Origin: Flammeovirgaceae bacterium SG7u.111
Lineage (GTDB): Bacteria > Bacteroidota > Bacteroidia > Cytophagales > Flammeovirgaceae
Assembly (NCBI GenBank): GCA_034044135.1
Contig: CP139021.1
Coordinates: forward strand, 4,851,635-4,915,634
Reading direction: 5' to 3'
DNA length: 64,000 nt
Within the stretch, counting starts at the first letter, position 1, and every line of letters begins with the position of its first letter. The notes below the pieces were generated by a model. That model ran no database searches. It saw only the letters and a list, made by a program, of their open reading frames with translations, and had not been told where the DNA came from. The position numbers and the translations under genes are program-made. Below, piece by piece: positions 33,359 to 42,746 of the stretch.

Positions 33359-34547
33359 AAAGGACAGCTCGTTGGTGATTTTCACCCCTGCTATCCCAGC
33401 TTCGCACAGCGAGAAAAAATACTTGGAAGCAGAAGGCTTCCAATTGGTAAAAAGATCGGAAGTATTGGGCATGATCACGGCAGCACATTTCAATGTGGGC
33501 GTGGCAGGTACACATGGAAAAACGACCACTTCGTCGATGCTTTCATGGTTGCTTCATGGTTGCGAAAAGCCCTGTACGGCATTTGTGGGTGGAATTGTCA
33601 ACAATTTCAATTCCAACTTACTGCTAAGCAAAGCACCAGTAGAAGAAACCATTGCCGTTGCCGAAGCTGACGAATACGACCGCTCGTTTTTAAGGCTTTC
33701 GCCAGATATGGCCATCATTACGGCAGTAGATGCCGACCATTTGGATATCTACGGCGATGCCAACAACATGAGCGCAGGCTTTGAAGAGTTTGCTGGCAAG
33801 ATCAGGAAAAATGGAAAGCTTTTTTTACAAGCCGACATCGAACTTTCAACTCCTGCTCTAGCCCAAAATCAAGTCCAAACGATCAGTTTTGGAATTGACC
33901 AAGGCGATTATAAAGCGGAAAATATACGAGCAGAAGGCATTAGCTTCATTTTCGATTTGGTGTACCCAAAAGGAAAAATTGAAGACCTGACCTTGAACAT
34001 GCCGGGCTTCCATAATGTGGAAAATGCCACGGCAGCAATGGCAGTCTGCCTTGAATTGGGCATCGCACCTGAACTAGTAAAAACTGCTTTGGGCAAGTAC
34101 AGAGGGGTAAAAAGAAGGTTCGATATTTTGCTGTATAGCGAAAAGGCGGTGTACATAGATGATTATGCCCACCACCCTACCGAGATTACGGCATTTATAA
34201 AATCGGTGAAAGCGCTTTTCCCCAACAAAAAGCTGACAGTGGTTTTTCAGCCGCATTTGTTCAGCCGCACTAGGGACTTTGCCGAAGGGTTTTCGGAGAG
34301 CCTTTCACTGGCTGACAGCGTGATTTTGTTGCCAATTTACCCTGCAAGGGAATTGCCGATAGAAGGGATTACCAGCGAGATGTTGCTAGAAAACATCAGT
34401 ATTGAAGATAAGAAATTGGTGGAAGACGAGGACCTGCTCAGCGAGATAGAAAATAGGAAGCCAGAACTTTTGGCAACCATTGGAGCTGGAGATATAGATC
34501 GCTTCCCAATAAAGATAGCAGATTATTTAAGCACCTATAAGGTATAA
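33144..34547 (+). CDS. murC: UDP-N-acetylmuramate--L-alanine ligase
   Basis: MurC adds L-Ala to UDP-MurNAc, the first step of stem peptide synthesis. Two starts are possible, ATG at 33132 and ATG at 33144; the latter (MDTRLQHIDSVYF) fits the family better. The Rossmann motif is YFIGIGGIGMSALARWFKHEG, the ATP loop is VAGTHGKTTTSSM, and later marks are EADEYDRSFL, AVDADHLDIYG, MPGFHNVENATAA, DDYAHHPTEI and FQPHLFSRTRDF. About 467 aa, full length. Its first 215 nt lie inside the murG frame. It ends 5 bp before ftsQ, so the genes are tightly coupled. Confidence 0.94.
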   Translation: MDTRLQHIDSVYFIGIGGIGMSALARWFKHEGRLVAGYDKTSTPLTQALEQEGITVHYTDDVALIPEEIKAKKDSSLVIFTPAIPASHSEKKYLEAEGFQLVKRSEVLGMITAAHFNVGVAGTHGKTTTSSMLSWLLHGCEKPCTAFVGGIVNNFNSNLLLSKAPVEETIAVAEADEYDRSFLRLSPDMAIITAVDADHLDIYGDANNMSAGFEEFAGKIRKNGKLFLQADIELSTPALAQNQVQTISFGIDQGDYKAENIRAEGISFIFDLVYPKGKIEDLTLNMPGFHNVENATAAMAVCLELGIAPELVKTALGKYRGVKRRFDILLYSEKAVYIDDYAHHPTEITAFIKSVKALFPNKKLTVVFQPHLFSRTRDFAEGFSESLSLADSVILLPIYPARELPIEGITSEMLLENISIEDKKLVEDEDLLSEIENRKPELLATIGAGDIDRFPIKIADYLSTYKV

Positions 34548-34552
34548 AAGCC

Positions 34553-35317
34553 ATGATGCAGAAACTAAAAAAATTATCGGTTAGACAAGTGCTTTTTAGC
34601 ATCAGTGTAGTACTGATCCTCACGGGCTTTATAGTGGTGGACTTCAGCAAGGCCAAGGATGAAAACATCGTCATCAACATAGATGAAAAGAATGGGTACT
34701 ACTTTGTGACCAAAGACGATGTGGTAAGGCTTATTGACGAAATCAAATTTGAACACCCGACAGCATCGAGGCTCAACCGAATAGAGCTTAAAAGCATTGA
34801 GGAAAAATTAAAATCCATTGATTTTGTACTTGATGCACAGGTTTCGAGGGACTTGAAAGGAAACTTGATCATCAATATAGAGCAAGATCAGCCCATTGCC
34901 CGCCTAATAGGCAACAACGGCGACGGGGGCTACATCAGCCGTGACCGTGATTTGCTCAACCTTTCGGATGGGTATGCGGCAAGGGTGATGCTGATAAGCG
35001 GAAGCGGGGCAGATAGCCTGCTGAAATCGGAATTTCTCCACTCTGAACAAGGAAAAGAGCTTTGTGAATTTGTGGAATACATAAACAGCGAGCCCTTTTG
35101 GAGAGCAATGGTCACCCAACTGGATTTGGATAGCGATATGGACATCACCATCTATCCGCAGATCGGGAAGCAGCGCTTTGAGTTTGGGAAGTCAGAAGGC
35201 TACCTCAAAAAGCTAAAAAAAATGCAGACTTTCTACGATGAGATAGTCCCTAAAAAAGGCTGGGGCGAATACAAAGTGGTGAAGTTGCAGTACGAAGGCC
35301 AGATCGTCTGTAAATAA
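34553..35317 (+). CDS. ftsQ: Cell division protein FtsQ
   Basis: The 254-aa bitopic protein has a short basic cytoplasmic head, one TM helix (VLFSISVVLILTGFIVVDFS, about 14-33), a POTRA-like segment (about 45-110; FEHPTASRLNRIELKSIEEKLKSIDFVLDAQVSRDLKGNL) and the FtsQ domain with IEQDQPIARL and GGYISRDRDLL. FtsQ links the cytoplasmic ring to the periplasmic septum synthases by binding FtsL and FtsB. Sequence conservation across phyla is low, but position between murC and ftsA and domain order make the call secure. Two ATGs stand in tandem at 34553 and 34556. Confidence 0.9.
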   Translation: MMQKLKKLSVRQVLFSISVVLILTGFIVVDFSKAKDENIVINIDEKNGYYFVTKDDVVRLIDEIKFEHPTASRLNRIELKSIEEKLKSIDFVLDAQVSRDLKGNLIINIEQDQPIARLIGNNGDGGYISRDRDLLNLSDGYAARVMLISGSGADSLLKSEFLHSEQGKELCEFVEYINSEPFWRAMVTQLDLDSDMDITIYPQIGKQRFEFGKSEGYLKKLKKMQTFYDEIVPKKGWGEYKVVKLQYEGQIVCK

Positions 35318-35397
35318 TTGACGACAAAGTTGAAAAGTTTTCGAGGGGAAACCCTTGAATCAAAGATAATTAACATTAACTATTAACCGATACACTT

Positions 35398-36702
35398 ATG
35401 CAAGGTGACAAAACAAGGATTGTAGTAGGGCTTGACATCGGCACAACGAAGATTTGTGCGATAGTCGGTCAGATGAATGAATTCGGAAAGTTGGAAGTTT
35501 TAGGCTTGGGAAAAGCGATTTCTGACGGTGTAAAAGAAGGCACTGTTCGAAACATCGGCAAGACCGTGCATGGCATTTTGGCTGCCGTAAAAGAAGCGGA
35601 GGAAACTTCAAAAATCAACATCAATGTGGTGAATGCTGGAATTGCTGGGAAGCACATCAAAAGCACAGAGCACCACGGCAGCTTCACGCGCAAGTCGAAC
35701 GATGACGAGATCACTTCGGAAGATGTGAACAAGCTCACCAACGACATGTACAGGATAGTGACCGAGCCTGGTTCGGAAATCATCCACGTGATGCCGCAGC
35801 ATTACACAGTTGATTATGAGGAAAACATCAAAGATCCCGTTGGGATGTCTGGTGTGAAGCTAGAAGCTGATTTCCACATTATTACCGCTCAGACCAACTC
35901 TATCCGCAACATTAAAAAATGTGTGGAAAGAGCCGACATCGAGATTGAGGACATGATCTTAGAACCACTTTCTTCGAGCTTGTCAGTATTGAGCGAGGAA
36001 GAAAAAGAAGCTGGTATCGCTTTGGTAGACATTGGAGGAGGTACTACGGACATCGCTGTGTTCCAAGACGGTATCATCCGACACACTGCCGTGATTCCTT
36101 TTGGTGGAAACATCATCACTTCGGACATTAAGCAAGGTTGTGCAGTGATGCAAAACCAAGCTGAGCAACTGAAAGTGCGCTTTGGAAGAGCTTTGGCAGA
36201 AGAAGCCAACGAAAACGAGGTGGTATCTATCCCAGGTTTGCGCAACAGGCCTCCAAAGGAAATTTCTATCAAAAACTTGGCTTACATTATTGAAGCCAGA
36301 ATGGAAGAAATCATCGACTTAGTGATGCTGGAAATTGAGCGTTCGGGATACAAAAACCGCTTGGCTGGTGGTATCGTGATCACAGGAGGTGGCTCTATGC
36401 TCAAAAACTTGAAGCAACTCTTTGAGTACAAAACAGGCATGGACGCACGGATAGGCTATCCGAACGAGCACCTTGGCAAATGCGCTTTTGAAGAAGTGAA
36501 ACACCCATTATATGCTACGGCTGTTGGATTGGTATTGGCTGGATTCCGCTCGGCTCGCGAACTAAGCGAGGAAGGCGTAACTGGTGGACTCCAATACAGA
36601 AGCAAGGCTAAACAAGCGGGAGGAGGAAACTTCATCAATACCATTTTGAAAAAAACCCGGGACTTGCTCATCGATGATTTCGATGATAAGGCCACGTATT
36701 AA
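35398..36702 (+). CDS. ftsA: Cell division protein FtsA
   Basis: The 434-aa actin-fold protein tethers FtsZ to the membrane. It has the phosphate-1 motif VVGLDIGTTKICAIVG, the SHS2 (1C) domain, GIALVDIGGGTTDIAVF (phosphate-2) and AGGIVITGGGSMLKNLKQLFEY (adenosine motif). The C-terminal residues TILKKTRDLLIDDFDDK form the amphipathic membrane-targeting helix region. It lies 80 bp after ftsQ and 89 bp before ftsZ, the usual order. Confidence 0.95.
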   Translation: MQGDKTRIVVGLDIGTTKICAIVGQMNEFGKLEVLGLGKAISDGVKEGTVRNIGKTVHGILAAVKEAEETSKININVVNAGIAGKHIKSTEHHGSFTRKSNDDEITSEDVNKLTNDMYRIVTEPGSEIIHVMPQHYTVDYEENIKDPVGMSGVKLEADFHIITAQTNSIRNIKKCVERADIEIEDMILEPLSSSLSVLSEEEKEAGIALVDIGGGTTDIAVFQDGIIRHTAVIPFGGNIITSDIKQGCAVMQNQAEQLKVRFGRALAEEANENEVVSIPGLRNRPPKEISIKNLAYIIEARMEEIIDLVMLEIERSGYKNRLAGGIVITGGGSMLKNLKQLFEYKTGMDARIGYPNEHLGKCAFEEVKHPLYATAVGLVLAGFRSARELSEEGVTGGLQYRSKAKQAGGGNFINTILKKTRDLLIDDFDDKATY

Positions 36703-36791
36703 TATACTGGACTTGCGCCAGGATGCGTGAGCCGCACAATTATTTTCCCATAAAAAAAGATCTAAAATTTTCACTTTAAATAGTTAAGAAG

Positions 36792-38219
36792 ATGGAAGAA
36801 ATGAAATACGAATTTGCATCAAGAACGAATACAGAAGACGCAATTATAAAAGTATTTGGCGTAGGTGGCGGAGGCGGAAATGCCGTAAACCACATGTACC
36901 GCCAAGGAATCCAAGGAGTAGATTTTTATATCTGCAATACGGATATCCAAGCATTGGACAACAGCCCTATCCCAGAAAGCCAACGCATCCAGATTGGAGG
37001 TAAGCTAACTGAAGGCCTAGGCGCTGGAGCAAAGCCAGAAGTAGGCAAAAACGCTGCTGTCGAAAGCAAAGAAGAAATAAAAGAAGTATTGAAAAAGGGT
37101 ACAAAAATGCTCTTTATCACTGCGGGTATGGGCGGTGGAACAGGAACTGGAGCAGCTCCTGTAATTGCCGAAGTAGCCAAAGAGTTGGATATCTTGACTG
37201 TGGCTATCGTAACCCGTCCGTTTAGCTTCGAGGGCAAGCCTAAAGCGAGAAGAGCGGAAGAGGGCATAGAAGAACTGAAAAAATACTGCGATACGGTATT
37301 GGTTATCCTCAACAACAAGTTGCAGGAAGTATACGGTAAAGTAACCATGAAAGAAGCTTTCGGTCAGGCGGATAATGTATTGACAAGAGGTGCCAAATCT
37401 ATCGCCGAAATCATCACCGTTGCTGGTAATATCAACGTCGATTTTGAAGATGTGAAAACGGTAATGAAAAACTCTGGTGCTGCCGTAATGGGCTCTGCCA
37501 CTACCGAAGGGGAAAACAGGGCGAGAAGAGCTGCCGAAGGCGCTATCACTTCTCCATTGCTCAACAATACCAACATTTTCGGGGCAAAATTTATCTTGCT
37601 CAGCATAGTAGTAGGCGATGAAGACAACTTCCAAATGGATGAGTTGGAAGAAATCACCGATTACATCCAAGAGCAAGCAGGTGACGATGCTGAAATCATC
37701 TTCGGACAGGCTACTGACCAGTCACTTGGGGATAGTATCAACGTAACCATCATCGCTACTGGTTTTGACGATGAAGAAAAAAGCACCGAGACCAAGGTTT
37801 ATGACTTGGAAAGCAATAAAATTCAAAAAAAGATCAGGCTTGAATCAGAGGACTTTTTTGACAGGGAAGAAGAGGACGACGATATAGAAACCTTGCTTCA
37901 GAAAAAGAAGAATGCTGAAAAAATCGTTTTTGAACTCGATGGGGACTTTGAGCTTATAGAAGAAACCGAAGAGCAGAAAAAAAAAAGGTTAGAACATCAA
38001 TATAAAATGCGCCAAGAGAAGCTTGAGGGCTTGCAGTCGATAGAAGACATGAGCAACGACGAAGTAAAGAAGAGGCAAGAAACTCCTGCTTATATGAGAA
38101 GAGGGGTGAAACTTTCGAACCTTCCCCACTCTGCTGAGCCAAATGTCTCTCGTTACAGCCTTGGCGAAAATGACGAAATCCTTGGAAACAATAAGTTTCT
38201 ACACGATAATGTGGACTAA
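36792..38219 (+). CDS. ftsZ: Cell division GTPase FtsZ
   Basis: The 475-aa tubulin homologue polymerises into the division ring. It has the N-terminal KVFGVGGGGGNAVN, the GTP signature GGGTGTG at residues 114-120 (AGMGGGTGTGAAPV), the T7 loop region NINVDFEDVKTVM, and a long charged linker (about 345-440) that includes KKKRLEHQYKMRQEKLEG. The protein ends in NNKFLHDNVD, the short conserved C-terminal peptide of Bacteroidota FtsZ that binds FtsA. It is the last gene of the cluster and is followed by two terminators. The extended linker is longer than in E. coli (383 aa). Confidence 0.97.
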   Translation: MEEMKYEFASRTNTEDAIIKVFGVGGGGGNAVNHMYRQGIQGVDFYICNTDIQALDNSPIPESQRIQIGGKLTEGLGAGAKPEVGKNAAVESKEEIKEVLKKGTKMLFITAGMGGGTGTGAAPVIAEVAKELDILTVAIVTRPFSFEGKPKARRAEEGIEELKKYCDTVLVILNNKLQEVYGKVTMKEAFGQADNVLTRGAKSIAEIITVAGNINVDFEDVKTVMKNSGAAVMGSATTEGENRARRAAEGAITSPLLNNTNIFGAKFILLSIVVGDEDNFQMDELEEITDYIQEQAGDDAEIIFGQATDQSLGDSINVTIIATGFDDEEKSTETKVYDLESNKIQKKIRLESEDFFDREEEDDDIETLLQKKKNAEKIVFELDGDFELIEETEEQKKKRLEHQYKMRQEKLEGLQSIEDMSNDEVKKRQETPAYMRRGVKLSNLPHSAEPNVSRYSLGENDEILGNNKFLHDNVD

Positions 38220-38224
38220 CAAGT

Positions 38225-38250
38225 AGTTGGGCGCAAGCCCCCAACTTGTT
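38225..38250 (+). terminator. First terminator after ftsZ
   Basis: The stem agttggg / cccaact (38225-38231 with 38240-38246), loop of eight bases, is followed by TGTTTTGTTT. It lies only six bases past the ftsZ stop. Confidence 0.7.
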
Positions 38251-38288
38251 TTGTTTCACACCTTGCAAACTTTAATTCATCATCTGGC

Positions 38289-38318
38289 AAAAGCCCGCAT
38301 CTTTGGTGCGGGCTTTTT
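38289..38318 (+). terminator. Second, stronger terminator after ftsZ
   Basis: The 11-bp stem aaaagcccgca / tgcgggctttt (38289-38299 with 38307-38317) and 7-nt loop is followed by T. A tandem pair here closes the 16-kb dcw cluster firmly. Confidence 0.88.
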
Positions 38319-38422
38319 GTATACTGTAATTTCTTGTTACCACTTCCAACATTTCAGGTATTACATAAAAATCCTTATATTTCATCCTAATAACTCAAAT
38401 CAATTTTACCTATAACCAACCA

Positions 38423-38980
38423 ATGCAAGAACTCAGCCCTTACTGCAAAGCAGTCATTGACAAGAAAATTGGTCAAGTCCATGTCGATTACCATGATACC
38501 CAATATGGCTTTCCTATCCATTCCGACAACGAATTATTTGGAAGGCTAATTTTAGAAATAAACCAAGCAGGGCTTTCTTGGGACACCATCCTCAAAAAAC
38601 AGGAGAATTTCCGAAAAGCCTATTCAGAATTTGACATAGCTATCATTGCCGCTTATGGCGAAGATGATATTGAACGCTTGAAAAACAATGCGGGAATTAT
38701 TCGGAACAAACTCAAGATAAACGCTGCAATCTATAATGCCCAGCAGGTGCAAAAACTCCAAGCAGAATTCGGTTCTTTTGCCAAGTGGCTAGACCAGCAT
38801 CATCCCAAAACAAGGGAGGAATGGGTAAAATTATTTAAGAAAACCTTCAAGTTTACGGGCGGAGAGATCACCAATGAATTCCTGATGAGCAGCGGCTACC
38901 TCGAAGGGGCGCATTCACCAAGCTGCCCCATTTACAAGAAAACCTTAGCCCACAATCCTAAGTGGGCGGAAAACAGCTAA
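38423..38980 (+). CDS. tag: DNA-3-methyladenine glycosylase I
   Basis: The 185-aa enzyme excises 3-methyladenine from alkylated DNA. The helix-hairpin-helix region contains LILEINQAGLSWDTILKKQENFRKAY with the base-sensing Glu, and IERLKNNAGIIRNKLKINAAIYNA. The zinc snap uses C8, H24 (YHDTQYG) and the C-terminal H...C in GAHSPSCPIYKK. The first motif is YHDTQYG rather than the common YHDxEWG, a mild divergence. It is monocistronic, and its TAA (38978-38980) directly abuts the stop of the convergent dihydroorotase-like gene with no spacer or terminator. Confidence 0.92.
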   Translation: MQELSPYCKAVIDKKIGQVHVDYHDTQYGFPIHSDNELFGRLILEINQAGLSWDTILKKQENFRKAYSEFDIAIIAAYGEDDIERLKNNAGIIRNKLKINAAIYNAQQVQKLQAEFGSFAKWLDQHHPKTREEWVKLFKKTFKFTGGEITNEFLMSSGYLEGAHSPSCPIYKKTLAHNPKWAENS

Positions 38981-40258
38981 TTACCTCAACTCAGGAGCAA
39001 GCGACACCTGCCCTCGGTTGATGATCCCCATTGGCTTTCCTTTCAGCATTTTGCCAAGGAAAGGCGTATTCCTAGATTTCGATTTAATGTCCTGCTCTTT
39101 GAGCGACCAAAAAGCATTTTCATCAAAAATAGTGAGGCAAGCAGGTTGTCCTTCTGCTATTTCTACCGCATCTAGCTTCAAAAGCTTGCGAGGAGCGGTG
39201 GTAAATTTCTCCACCAACACCTCCAATGGAATGGAATCTGGGCGGTGGGTATTGAGTGCGGCAAAGGCCGTTTCCAAATTGATGATACCGAAATCTGCCA
39301 GATCAAACTCAAGCTCCTTGCATTCTTCGTCTTGGGGGTTGTGCGCCGAAACTATGATGTCTATAGTCCCATCGGCTAACCCTTCCCAAAGCGCAGCAAC
39401 ATCAGCTTTGCTTCTAAAGGGTGGGCGAACTTTCAAGTTGCTATCAAAACTGGCAAGATCTTCATCAGTAAAAGCCATTTGATGTGCAGCTACGTCGCAG
39501 GTCACATTCAGCCCGTCCTTCTTTGCTTGGCGAATCAGCTCTACCGATTTGGCAGTGGAGATATTGGAAAAATGGAGCTTGGCATCATGATAAGCCACCA
39601 AAGCCAAATCCCGTTGAATGTTCATTTCCTCTGCCAGTGCAGGTCGCCCTTTCGTCCCCATGCTCGTGCTCACAATCCCTTCGTGCATGTGCCCACCACT
39701 AGCCAAAGCGCGTTCCTCAGCACGGTTGATCAGCACCCCGTCAAAAGCCTTTAGGTAGAGCATCGCCCTGCTCATCACGCTCGCATTGCCAAGGGTATGG
39801 TCGCCATCGGTGAAGGCAACTGCCCCTGCATGCGTCAAGTCAATCATTTCGGTCAACTCCTCCCCTTTTGTATCCTTCGTTACCGCAGCCATCCCATGCA
39901 ACTTCACCGAATGAAACGTATTTCTGCTTTTTATGAAGTGAAGAGATTCTTTGCTCTGGATAATGGGCTGGGTATTGGGCATGACCGCCACATCGGTAAA
40001 GCCACCTGCCGCCGCCGCAGCGCACAAGCTGTCAATATCCTCTTTAAACTCCAACCCAGGCTCGTTCAGCATCGCCTGCATATCGAACCAACCTGCCGAT
40101 ACGCTTAGGGCACTCCCACCTATCACTTTCCCCTCAGTTTTCAGCTGCTCTTGGCTAACCGAACTGATGGTTCCGTCTTTAATCAATATATTAACTTGTT
40201 GGAGATGAAAGGGGTGTCCCTGACCGATGAGCTTGATGTTTTCGAGCAATATTTCCAT
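38981..40258 (-). CDS. Dihydroorotase-like protein without metal ligands (PyrX-type)
   Basis: The 425-aa protein has the full amidohydrolase layout of dihydroorotase (GGFTDVAVMPNTQP, GMHEGIVSTSMGTKGRPALAEE, FSNISTAKSVELIRQAKKDGLNVTCDV), but the catalytic positions are changed. The metal-binding HxH is Q61-A62-M63 (FDMQAMLNEPG), the ligand His before IST is N232, and the Asp-His of TDHAPH is S304-A305-H306-N. It is therefore probably not an active dihydroorotase. Related proteins in Bacteroidota and the PyrX proteins of pseudomonads are non-catalytic; PyrX is a structural partner of aspartate transcarbamoylase. No other pyrimidine gene is nearby, so an active PyrC should exist elsewhere. Confidence 0.88.
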   Translation of the reverse strand: MEILLENIKLIGQGHPFHLQQVNILIKDGTISSVSQEQLKTEGKVIGGSALSVSAGWFDMQAMLNEPGLEFKEDIDSLCAAAAAGGFTDVAVMPNTQPIIQSKESLHFIKSRNTFHSVKLHGMAAVTKDTKGEELTEMIDLTHAGAVAFTDGDHTLGNASVMSRAMLYLKAFDGVLINRAEERALASGGHMHEGIVSTSMGTKGRPALAEEMNIQRDLALVAYHDAKLHFSNISTAKSVELIRQAKKDGLNVTCDVAAHQMAFTDEDLASFDSNLKVRPPFRSKADVAALWEGLADGTIDIIVSAHNPQDEECKELEFDLADFGIINLETAFAALNTHRPDSIPLEVLVEKFTTAPRKLLKLDAVEIAEGQPACLTIFDENAFWSLKEQDIKSKSRNTPFLGKMLKGKPMGIINRGQVSLAPELR

Positions 40259-40370
40259 AAAAAATACAGCGTGGTTTTTTACCTAGAAGAATGAAAATGG
40301 TGGGCCTGAAAAGAACCGCACAAAGGTAATAAAAAAACTATGACGAATTGAAATGAAGTTCATATTGGCT

Positions 40371-41078
40371 TTACCCTAATTCTCCCAGTCTTTTCAATAC
40401 ATGGTCTTGGTACTTGCGGCTAATGGGAAAAGTGCGTTTTTCCAGTTGGATACTTGTTCTGTTAAAACTCACGATGCTATTTATAGCCAGCAAAAAAGAG
40501 CGGTGAGCCCGCAAAAAAAGTTCTTGGGGAAGTTTTTGTTCCAAATGAGAAATCCCCTCTCTCGTAACTAACTTTTTGTCTGCCAAGTTGATTTCCACAT
40601 AATTCCCAAAGCTTTCTACAAAAAGAATTTCATTCAAGGCTATTTTAAAAATTTTCCCATCAGCATGGACAGCCAAATACCCATCTTCTATCAATTTGGT
40701 ACTTTCTTTAGGGGAAACAACACTGGCTGTTTCATAAAACCGATCGACGGCACGCATAAACCGCTCAAACCGAATGGGCTTCAACAAATAATCAACCACA
40801 TCCAAATCAAAGGCTTCTACCGCATATTCTCTATATGCCGTAGTCAGAATGACTTTGGGAGGTTTTTGAAGGGATTGTAAAAACTGCAACCCGTTCATTT
40901 CAGGCATTTCTATATCCAAAAACAGCAAATCTGGTTTTTCTCTTTTGATGGTAGAAAATGCTTCTAGCGCATCGGAGCAAGAAGCCACTACCCTAAACCC
41001 GTCCAGTTTATCGATATACTCTTCTAGCACTTCATGCGCCAAAGGCTCATCGTCTATAATGACACATTTCTTATCCAT
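40371..41078 (-). CDS. LytTR-family response regulator
   Basis: The 235-aa protein has a receiver domain (residues 1-120) with acidic pocket DD at 9-10, phospho-acceptor D55 (LLFLDIEMPEMNG) and K103-like Lys in YLLKPIRFERF, then a LytTR DNA-binding domain (about 135-233; VESFGNYVEINLADKK, FLRAHRSFLLAINSI). Such regulators bind imperfect direct repeats upstream of targets. It overlaps the LytS-type kinase gene by 8 bp, so the two form a translationally coupled pair. Target genes are not evident in the neighbourhood. Confidence 0.93.
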   Translation of the reverse strand: MDKKCVIIDDEPLAHEVLEEYIDKLDGFRVVASCSDALEAFSTIKREKPDLLFLDIEMPEMNGLQFLQSLQKPPKVILTTAYREYAVEAFDLDVVDYLLKPIRFERFMRAVDRFYETASVVSPKESTKLIEDGYLAVHADGKIFKIALNEILFVESFGNYVEINLADKKLVTREGISHLEQKLPQELFLRAHRSFLLAINSIVSFNRTSIQLEKRTFPISRKYQDHVLKRLGELG

Positions 41079-42081
41079 GAGTTTCTACAATTGACAAATG
41101 GGCAAAAAAACTACTTTCATTGTTTATTAGCTCTAACTTCGCCTGATCTGGATACAGTTTTTCCAAGCGGCCCTTCAGGTTCGCCAAACCGATTCCTTCT
41201 TTATGCTCCTCACTTTTTACCGAGGGAATAGAGTTTTCAATTCTGAAATTAAGTCCTAAGGCATCCGAAATATCTATGTCTACCACCGCCTTTTTTCTTT
41301 CAGGTTTCACTCCATGCTTAAATGCATTTTCCACCAAGGGAATCATCAGCATGGGCTCTATTTTTTTGTGAGGGGTTTCAAGGTTGATGGAAATATTCAG
41401 CTCCAATTTATGCCCGTAACGAAGCTTTTCCAAGTCCAAGTAATCTTTGATGAACTCAATTTCTTTTCCTATTTCAATCTGATCAGAATTGCATTCGTAC
41501 AGCAAAAAATCAAGAATATCCGATAATTTGAGCACCATTTGCGGGGTTTCGTCAGACTTTTTCTTCGCCAACACATAAATACTGTTGAGCGTATTGAACA
41601 AAAAATGTGGATTGATTTGGGACTTGAGCATCTTAAGTTCTATTTCCACTTTTTCCTTTTGAAGCGCTTCTTGCTTTGTGGCTTTTTCTACTGCCACTTT
41701 TGTTTGCCGAGTGGCTATTCCAGCCAAAATAACTAGCCATGTACTGGACACAATCACCAATACATCTTGAAGCCTTGGGGTTACACTTTCCAAGTCAAAC
41801 TTGATGTAAACAAATAGCCCAAAGACGAACAGCATTTGGAAATAGGTTCCCAAAACCACGACGGCAAAAGAGTAGAAGAAAAACTGAAAATGCGCCTTCC
41901 AAAAATAGTATTTTGGAATAATCCAGTTGTTAAATAAGTTCGAATTCAGAATGGCAATACAAGCCATAAACGTTGGAATAAGCACCCCAAACTTTTGCGC
42001 TGGCACTCGATAATTGTAAACAAAAAAAAGAATGAGCCAGCTAAAAAATATAAATATGAACTGCCCTAGGTATTTCTTCAC
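41071..42081 (-). CDS. LytS-type sensor histidine kinase
   Basis: The 336-aa protein has four TM helices in the first 125 residues, a coiled-coil linker (about 128-152), and the His_kinase domain with phospho-acceptor H159 in LKSQINPHFLFNTLNSIYVLAKK, followed by the ATPase domain (PLVENAFKHGVKP N-box and GIGLANLKGRLEKLYP). It lacks an extracellular domain, so it probably senses within or at the membrane. It is the first gene of the two-gene operon with the LytTR regulator. Such pairs are abundant in Bacteroidota. Confidence 0.92.
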   Translation of the reverse strand: MKKYLGQFIFIFFSWLILFFVYNYRVPAQKFGVLIPTFMACIAILNSNLFNNWIIPKYYFWKAHFQFFFYSFAVVVLGTYFQMLFVFGLFVYIKFDLESVTPRLQDVLVIVSSTWLVILAGIATRQTKVAVEKATKQEALQKEKVEIELKMLKSQINPHFLFNTLNSIYVLAKKKSDETPQMVLKLSDILDFLLYECNSDQIEIGKEIEFIKDYLDLEKLRYGHKLELNISINLETPHKKIEPMLMIPLVENAFKHGVKPERKKAVVDIDISDALGLNFRIENSIPSVKSEEHKEGIGLANLKGRLEKLYPDQAKLELINNESSFFAHLSIVETHG

Positions 42082-42312
42082 TTCGGTGTCGTTTATTCTC
42101 CAATTTAGCTAATTCCGACGACAGGAGTACTTATTTGTGACCAAAAGAATGTTTCCTGAAAGATTCTACCGGTTTCGATGGAGATTTTACTAAAAGCACA
42201 TCAATTCCGCAATATAGCTTTCGACTTACCCACTTGGTTGATTAGATTTTTAGCTGAATCAATTCTATTGAATATTAGGCTTGTAACTATTTTCAACCTA
42301 AATTTCAACATA

Positions 42313-42675
42313 ATGGAAACTGATTTTTTAGATGTCGCCTTGAACGATCCTATTTGGTTCATTTTGATCACTACCGGGTTAATAGCCATGCTCGTTATGG
42401 CTGCAAAACTGTTTTTTGTCCAAAAAGATGTGGAAAAGAAAAAGCAACACCTCCATGCGGTACTTTACATCGGAGGGCTTTCTTTCCTTTTTGGTGTTTT
42501 ATCTCAAATTTTAGGACTTATTTCTGCTCTAGATGCCATCACCCGCGCAGGGGATATTTCCTTCGGAATGGTAACGGACGGCTTAAAAGCATCCTTTTAC
42601 TTACCAGCCTATGGATTATCAGTCTTTGCCCTGGCGTTGCTAATCGGTCTGGTCACAAAAATTTCAAAGGTTTGA
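42313..42675 (+). CDS. MotA/TolQ/ExbB-like proton channel protein
   Basis: Starting at the ATG at 42313 the protein is 120 aa with three TM helices. The segment LSQILGLISALDAITRAGDIS matches the core of the TolQ/ExbB family, and the last helix (LPAYGLSVFALALLIGLVTKI) matches its end. An upstream in-frame ATG at 42178 would add 45 residues without family support. No ExbD/TolR partner lies nearby, so it is an orphan that might pair in trans or have a different job. It is divergent from the LytS kinase gene. A terminator follows within 70 bp. Confidence 0.75.
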   Translation: METDFLDVALNDPIWFILITTGLIAMLVMAAKLFFVQKDVEKKKQHLHAVLYIGGLSFLFGVLSQILGLISALDAITRAGDISFGMVTDGLKASFYLPAYGLSVFALALLIGLVTKISKV

Positions 42676-42707
42676 TGAAACACAGGTAGCTAAGAATGGT
42701 GAATCAC

Positions 42708-42746
42708 AAGCCAACCCCAACCCTCTTATTGGGATTGGCTTTCCTG
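42708..42746 (+). terminator. Terminator after the ExbB-like gene
   Basis: The arms aagccaaccccaa and ttgggattggctt (42708-42720 with 42729-42741) pair with one mismatch, loop of eight bases; it is followed by TCCTGTTTT, a moderate T-rich tail. Confidence 0.65.

Noticed and set aside
36711-36722. TGGACTTGCG shared between the ftsA-ftsZ gap and position about 57854
   Set aside because: A ten-base match without flanking similarity is close to chance expectation in a 64-kb window.
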